From Lachnospiraceae bacterium (lineage in GTDB: Bacteria > Bacillota_A > Clostridia > Lachnospirales > Lachnospiraceae): DNA of 7,816 nucleotides. The notes under the pieces were generated by a model. The model was given only the letters and a program-made list of their open reading frames with translations. It searched no databases and had not been told where the DNA came from. The translations under genes and the position numbers were made by a program. Location: NCBI GenBank assembly GCA_017553665.1, contig JAFZKM010000124.1, positions 1 to 7,816 on the forward strand, read 5' to 3'. Each line of letters opens with the position of its first letter. Within the stretch, counting starts at the first letter, position 1. Positions 5,297 to 7,816 of the stretch are shown one piece after another.

Positions 5297-6700
5297 TTAA
5301 GCTTCCTCCCCATCGGGTGGGAGTCCGCGGAGGAAGTAAACAACAAAGGGGATGGTCGTAAGACCTCCCAGAAGATCTGCTATGGCCTGCGAGCATTCGA
5401 TGCCCGTCAGGCCTAATACTTTGCGAAGGATCAGTATCGTCGGGATAAAGAACAGCCCGCTCCTCGTAGCCGCGAGGAAGGTCGCGCGCAGGCTTTTTCC
5501 GGTGCTCTGGAAGAGCATGTTGCCCGATACGGTGATCGGCAGGAACAGCAGCGAAACCGACTGGAACCGCAGGGCCGCGGTGCCTGTCGATATTACATCG
5601 GGATCGTCGCGGAATATGGTCACGATGCGTTCCGCGAAAATAAAGCCAAAGCAGCCCGTGATGCCCAGCAGGATAGTGCTGAATATGAGCGTGAAGCGGT
5701 AGGAGCTCTTTAAGCGTGAATACTTCCTCGCGCCGTAATTAAAGCCTGCCACGGGCTGGAAGCCCTGTCCGATGCCGAGACCTATACAGAACATGAAGCC
5801 GATGACCTTCGCTACAATGCTCATTGCCGAGATCGCCGCGTCGCCGTAAGGTTTCGCGGAAGAATTCAGGATCATCGTGGAAATGCTGTTGAGGCCCTGG
5901 CGCATGAGGCTCGGCATGCCGATGGCTATGATGTTGCCGACCATGGCCCAGTCGAAGAGCGCCGGATGCCTGATCTCGGGATGTTCGGGGTTGCGGAAAA
6001 CGCTCTTAAAGCTGATACGGCTCTGAGTCTTTCCGGTAAAGAAGGGAACAATAAGGATCGCCGCTGCCACGCACTGTGAGACCGCGGTGGCTATTCCGGC
6101 ACCCGCCACGCCCAGACCCAGTATCTTTATCAGGTAATAGTCGCCGAAGATATTCAGTACACCGCCCGAAACAAGGCCTATCATCGCGAACGCGGCTTTG
6201 CCTTCATAGCGGAGGATATTGTTTGTAATGCAGCCGAGCACCATGAGCGGTGCCGCAAGAAGGATATAGAATGCGTATTCCTTCGCGTAGGGGTGGATGG
6301 TCGTGGTGCTGCCGAGCAGGTTCATCAGCGGATCCATGAACGAAAAACCGAGAACCGTGATGAGCACGCCGCAGATCAGGCCGAAGAATACGCTGGTCGA
6401 GGCAAATGAGGTCGCGCGGTCCGTATTGTGCGCGCCGAGCAGACGTCCGATATTGCTTCCGGCGCCGTGTCCGAACATGAAGCCGAAGGCCTGGATAATG
6501 GCCATGAGCGCAAAAACCACACCTACCGCGCCGCTCTGGCTGGTGCCGAGGCTGCTGACGAAGTAGGTGTCCGCCATGTTGTATATAGTCGTGACGAGTA
6601 CGCTGACGGTGGTCGGGAGTCCGAGCTTCAGCACAAGCGCGCCGGTCGGAGTCTCGGTCATCATCCTGTAGCGCTCTTCGGGTGAATCGCCGGTTCTCAT
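5297..6700 (-). CDS. MATE-family multidrug/toxin efflux protein
   Basis: A 467-residue inner-membrane antiporter of the MATE family, full length with the usual ~12 helices arranged as two six-helix halves. MATE proteins export cationic drugs or metabolites using a Na+ or H+ gradient. Typical blocks seen are VLVTTIYNMADTYFV (34-48), the NNILRYEGK loop (160-168), NIFGDYYLI (183-191), LGLGVAGAGIATAVSQ (194-209), and GLGIGQGFQPVAGFNYGARK (307-326), which marks the second half. The pattern is nearer the MepA-like branch of bacterial MATEs than NorM, a judgement by eye. The ATG at 6700-6698 follows AGAAGG with 6 bases between. The glycosidase gene ends 25 nt upstream on the same strand with no terminator between, so they are probably cotranscribed. 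Substrate unknown. Confidence 0.93.
   Translation of the reverse strand: MRTGDSPEERYRMMTETPTGALVLKLGLPTTVSVLVTTIYNMADTYFVSSLGTSQSGAVGVVFALMAIIQAFGFMFGHGAGSNIGRLLGAHNTDRATSFASTSVFFGLICGVLITVLGFSFMDPLMNLLGSTTTIHPYAKEYAFYILLAAPLMVLGCITNNILRYEGKAAFAMIGLVSGGVLNIFGDYYLIKILGLGVAGAGIATAVSQCVAAAILIVPFFTGKTQSRISFKSVFRNPEHPEIRHPALFDWAMVGNIIAIGMPSLMRQGLNSISTMILNSSAKPYGDAAISAMSIVAKVIGFMFCIGLGIGQGFQPVAGFNYGARKYSRLKSSYRFTLIFSTILLGITGCFGFIFAERIVTIFRDDPDVISTGTAALRFQSVSLLFLPITVSGNMLFQSTGKSLRATFLAATRSGLFFIPTILILRKVLGLTGIECSQAIADLLGGLTTIPFVVYFLRGLPPDGEEA
5302..5336. other. inverted repeat at convergent gene ends
   Basis: CTTCCTCC (5302-5309) and GGAGGAAG (5329-5336) are perfect 8-bp arms inside the last codons of the MATE gene. 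A competing inner pairing, CTCCC with GGGAG, is also possible. Neither strand has a T-run after it, so it is not a standard intrinsic terminator. It could still act as a 3'-end hairpin for either convergent transcript, since the 10-bp gap between stops has no other signal. Confidence 0.35.
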
Positions 6701-6725
6701 GTAAGACCTTCTGTATATTTTATGA

Positions 6726-7712
6726 TTATTTAGTGTACCACTTTTTTATCACGTCTTCAGCCTTTTTCAGGTGAATGTTAAAACCCCTGTCCTTTGAGGC
6801 GGTCTCGCGGTCATCGTAAATATACGTGGACCAGTCCCACCAGAAATAGCCCGCGAACCAGGGTTTGTCCGCGAATACCGACAGCGATGACTCGTAGAAG
6901 TTCGCCTGCTCCTCCTCGCTGTAGGGGAAATCCCTGTGCGTGAAATCCCAGGGCATTGACGCGCAGCCCGCGGCGCTTCTGCAGCCGATCTCCATGAAAA
7001 GAATGGGCTTGCCGATACGGCGGCTCACGTCCTCAAGCCTGAAAGCGACTTTTTCCCATTCGGCCTTCATGTACTCAAGCGATGTAACCGCGGGGGTGCT
7101 GCCGTCTTCGGGCATCGGAGCCACGGGATAATAGGCCGAGGTCCCGACATAATCTATCGCGTCATACCATTTCGCGGCCTCTTCCTTGCCGTGGTTCGTA
7201 TTGTAAACGAGTTTTCCGTCATAGACTTTTTTAACGGCGTCTATCGTACGGCGCCATTCTTCTTCCTTGTGCTCGGTGCCGAGCATTTCGCAGCCGAGGC
7301 AGAACATCTCGCAGCCCGTATATTTTGCGATCTCGGCGTAATGCAGCAGATACGCCCTGTAGAATTCAAACCATTCGTTCCAGTATTTGTCCTCGCCGAA
7401 CATGTTCCGGTCCGGGAAACCGATATACGCGCGCCATACGCCATCGGCCGTGTCTATCATCGGCTTCAGGCAGACCTTTACATTATGCGCGTGGAAGTCC
7501 TCTATCGCCGTGATGATCTCGAGATCGGTCACATTGTATCTGTAATCGAAGAAGATCTCGGTCGAACTGTAGCTCTTCTGTTTTACGCTGAAGGCCAGGC
7601 AGACCCAGTTGATGCCGGTCTCCATCAGCAGAGCGCGGCTCTTTATGCCCTCGGGAGAGGTGTACATGCCTTTTTTTGAATTGTAGCCGTAGGTATATCC
7701 CTTTATTTCCAT
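6726..7712 (-). CDS. GH113-like glycoside hydrolase (TIM barrel), probably cytoplasmic
   Basis: A 328-residue protein that reads as one complete TIM barrel of the glycoside hydrolase family 113 type (clan GH-A), whose characterised members are beta-1,4-mannanases. The N-terminal strand is KGYTYGY, and VKVCLKPMID (78-87) is an early barrel strand. LGCEMLGTE (139-147) places the likely acid/base at E142. DYVGTSAYYP (187-196) follows, and LFMEIGCRSAAG (238-249) places the likely nucleophile at E241. The GYFWWDW segment (288-294) lines the end of the barrel. There is no signal peptide, membrane anchor or binding module, so it should act inside the cell on short imported mannosides or related oligosaccharides. 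The ATG at 7712-7710 follows AAGGAG with 8 bases between. It is first in a likely two-gene unit with the MATE gene. Family likely; exact substrate uncertain. Confidence 0.75.
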   Translation of the reverse strand: MEIKGYTYGYNSKKGMYTSPEGIKSRALLMETGINWVCLAFSVKQKSYSSTEIFFDYRYNVTDLEIITAIEDFHAHNVKVCLKPMIDTADGVWRAYIGFPDRNMFGEDKYWNEWFEFYRAYLLHYAEIAKYTGCEMFCLGCEMLGTEHKEEEWRRTIDAVKKVYDGKLVYNTNHGKEEAAKWYDAIDYVGTSAYYPVAPMPEDGSTPAVTSLEYMKAEWEKVAFRLEDVSRRIGKPILFMEIGCRSAAGCASMPWDFTHRDFPYSEEEQANFYESSLSVFADKPWFAGYFWWDWSTYIYDDRETASKDRGFNIHLKKAEDVIKKWYTK

Positions 7713-7775
7713 CGTATTCTCCTTTTCGGGCCGAATGCCCCGTTGGCGGGCAGCGGCAGGTTTATGCGCCCTTTT

Positions 7776-7803
7776 ATAATAACCGAAAAATATTTTAGGT
7801 AAA
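7776..7803 (-). promoter_or_regulatory. possible weak promoter for the glycosidase-MATE unit
   Basis: On the minus strand, TTTACC (7803-7798) and TATTAT (7781-7776) are 16 bp apart in the AT-rich stretch upstream of the glycosidase. The match to consensus is modest and the window ends 13 bp beyond, so a better promoter or activator site may lie outside. Confidence 0.35.
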
Positions 7804-7816
7804 TTGAAATTCGAAA

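Noticed and set aside
7191..7679. 162-codon plus-strand open frame opposite the glycosidase
   Set aside because: Complement of a protein with clear family motifs and catalytic residues; no SD or domain in the plus-strand frame.

Overview
The window looks like chromosomal DNA of a Gram-positive gut or rumen Clostridia, most likely a Lachnospiraceae member. This is an inference from four things: AGGAGG-type ribosome binding sites in front of nearly every gene, a preQ1-I riboswitch on a queT gene, a YtrA-type GntR/ABC operon, and a zinc-ribbon/helix-turn-helix protein of the YvyF (flagellar operon protein) type. GC content looks near 50%. I see no phage, IS, CRISPR, tRNA or rRNA sequence.

Layout, left to right. 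(1) On the minus strand, queT (queuosine-precursor ECF S component, 1194-1748) is followed by a SulP anion transporter (1154 down past base 1, C-terminus cut by the window edge). A promoter and a compact preQ1-I aptamer, whose tail runs into the queT Shine-Dalgarno, lie upstream of queT. (2) Divergently on the plus strand, a single gene for a YvyF-like protein (2017-2424) has its own promoter, a ~95-nt leader that can fold into several hairpins, and a strong intrinsic terminator. (3) A four-gene plus-strand operon (2533-5286) encodes a YtrA-type GntR repressor with a TTG start, an ABC ATPase, and two six-helix membrane proteins likely to form the permease. An imperfect dyad over its -10 box is the probable autoregulatory operator. 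(4) On the minus strand, a cytoplasmic GH113-like glycosidase (6726-7712) is followed 25 nt downstream by a MATE efflux/transport protein (5297-6700). The pair ends convergently with the ABC operon, 10 bp apart.

How the parts work together. QueT would import a 7-deazaguanine precursor and be shut off when preQ1 binds its leader. The GntR protein would hold the ABC exporter operon off until an unknown effector appears. The glycosidase probably trims an imported mannoside-type oligosaccharide in the cytoplasm. The most unusual items are the queT-SulP pairing, the structured leader with a repeated 12-nt element on the YvyF-like gene, and the glycosidase-MATE pairing. None of them proves a new system.
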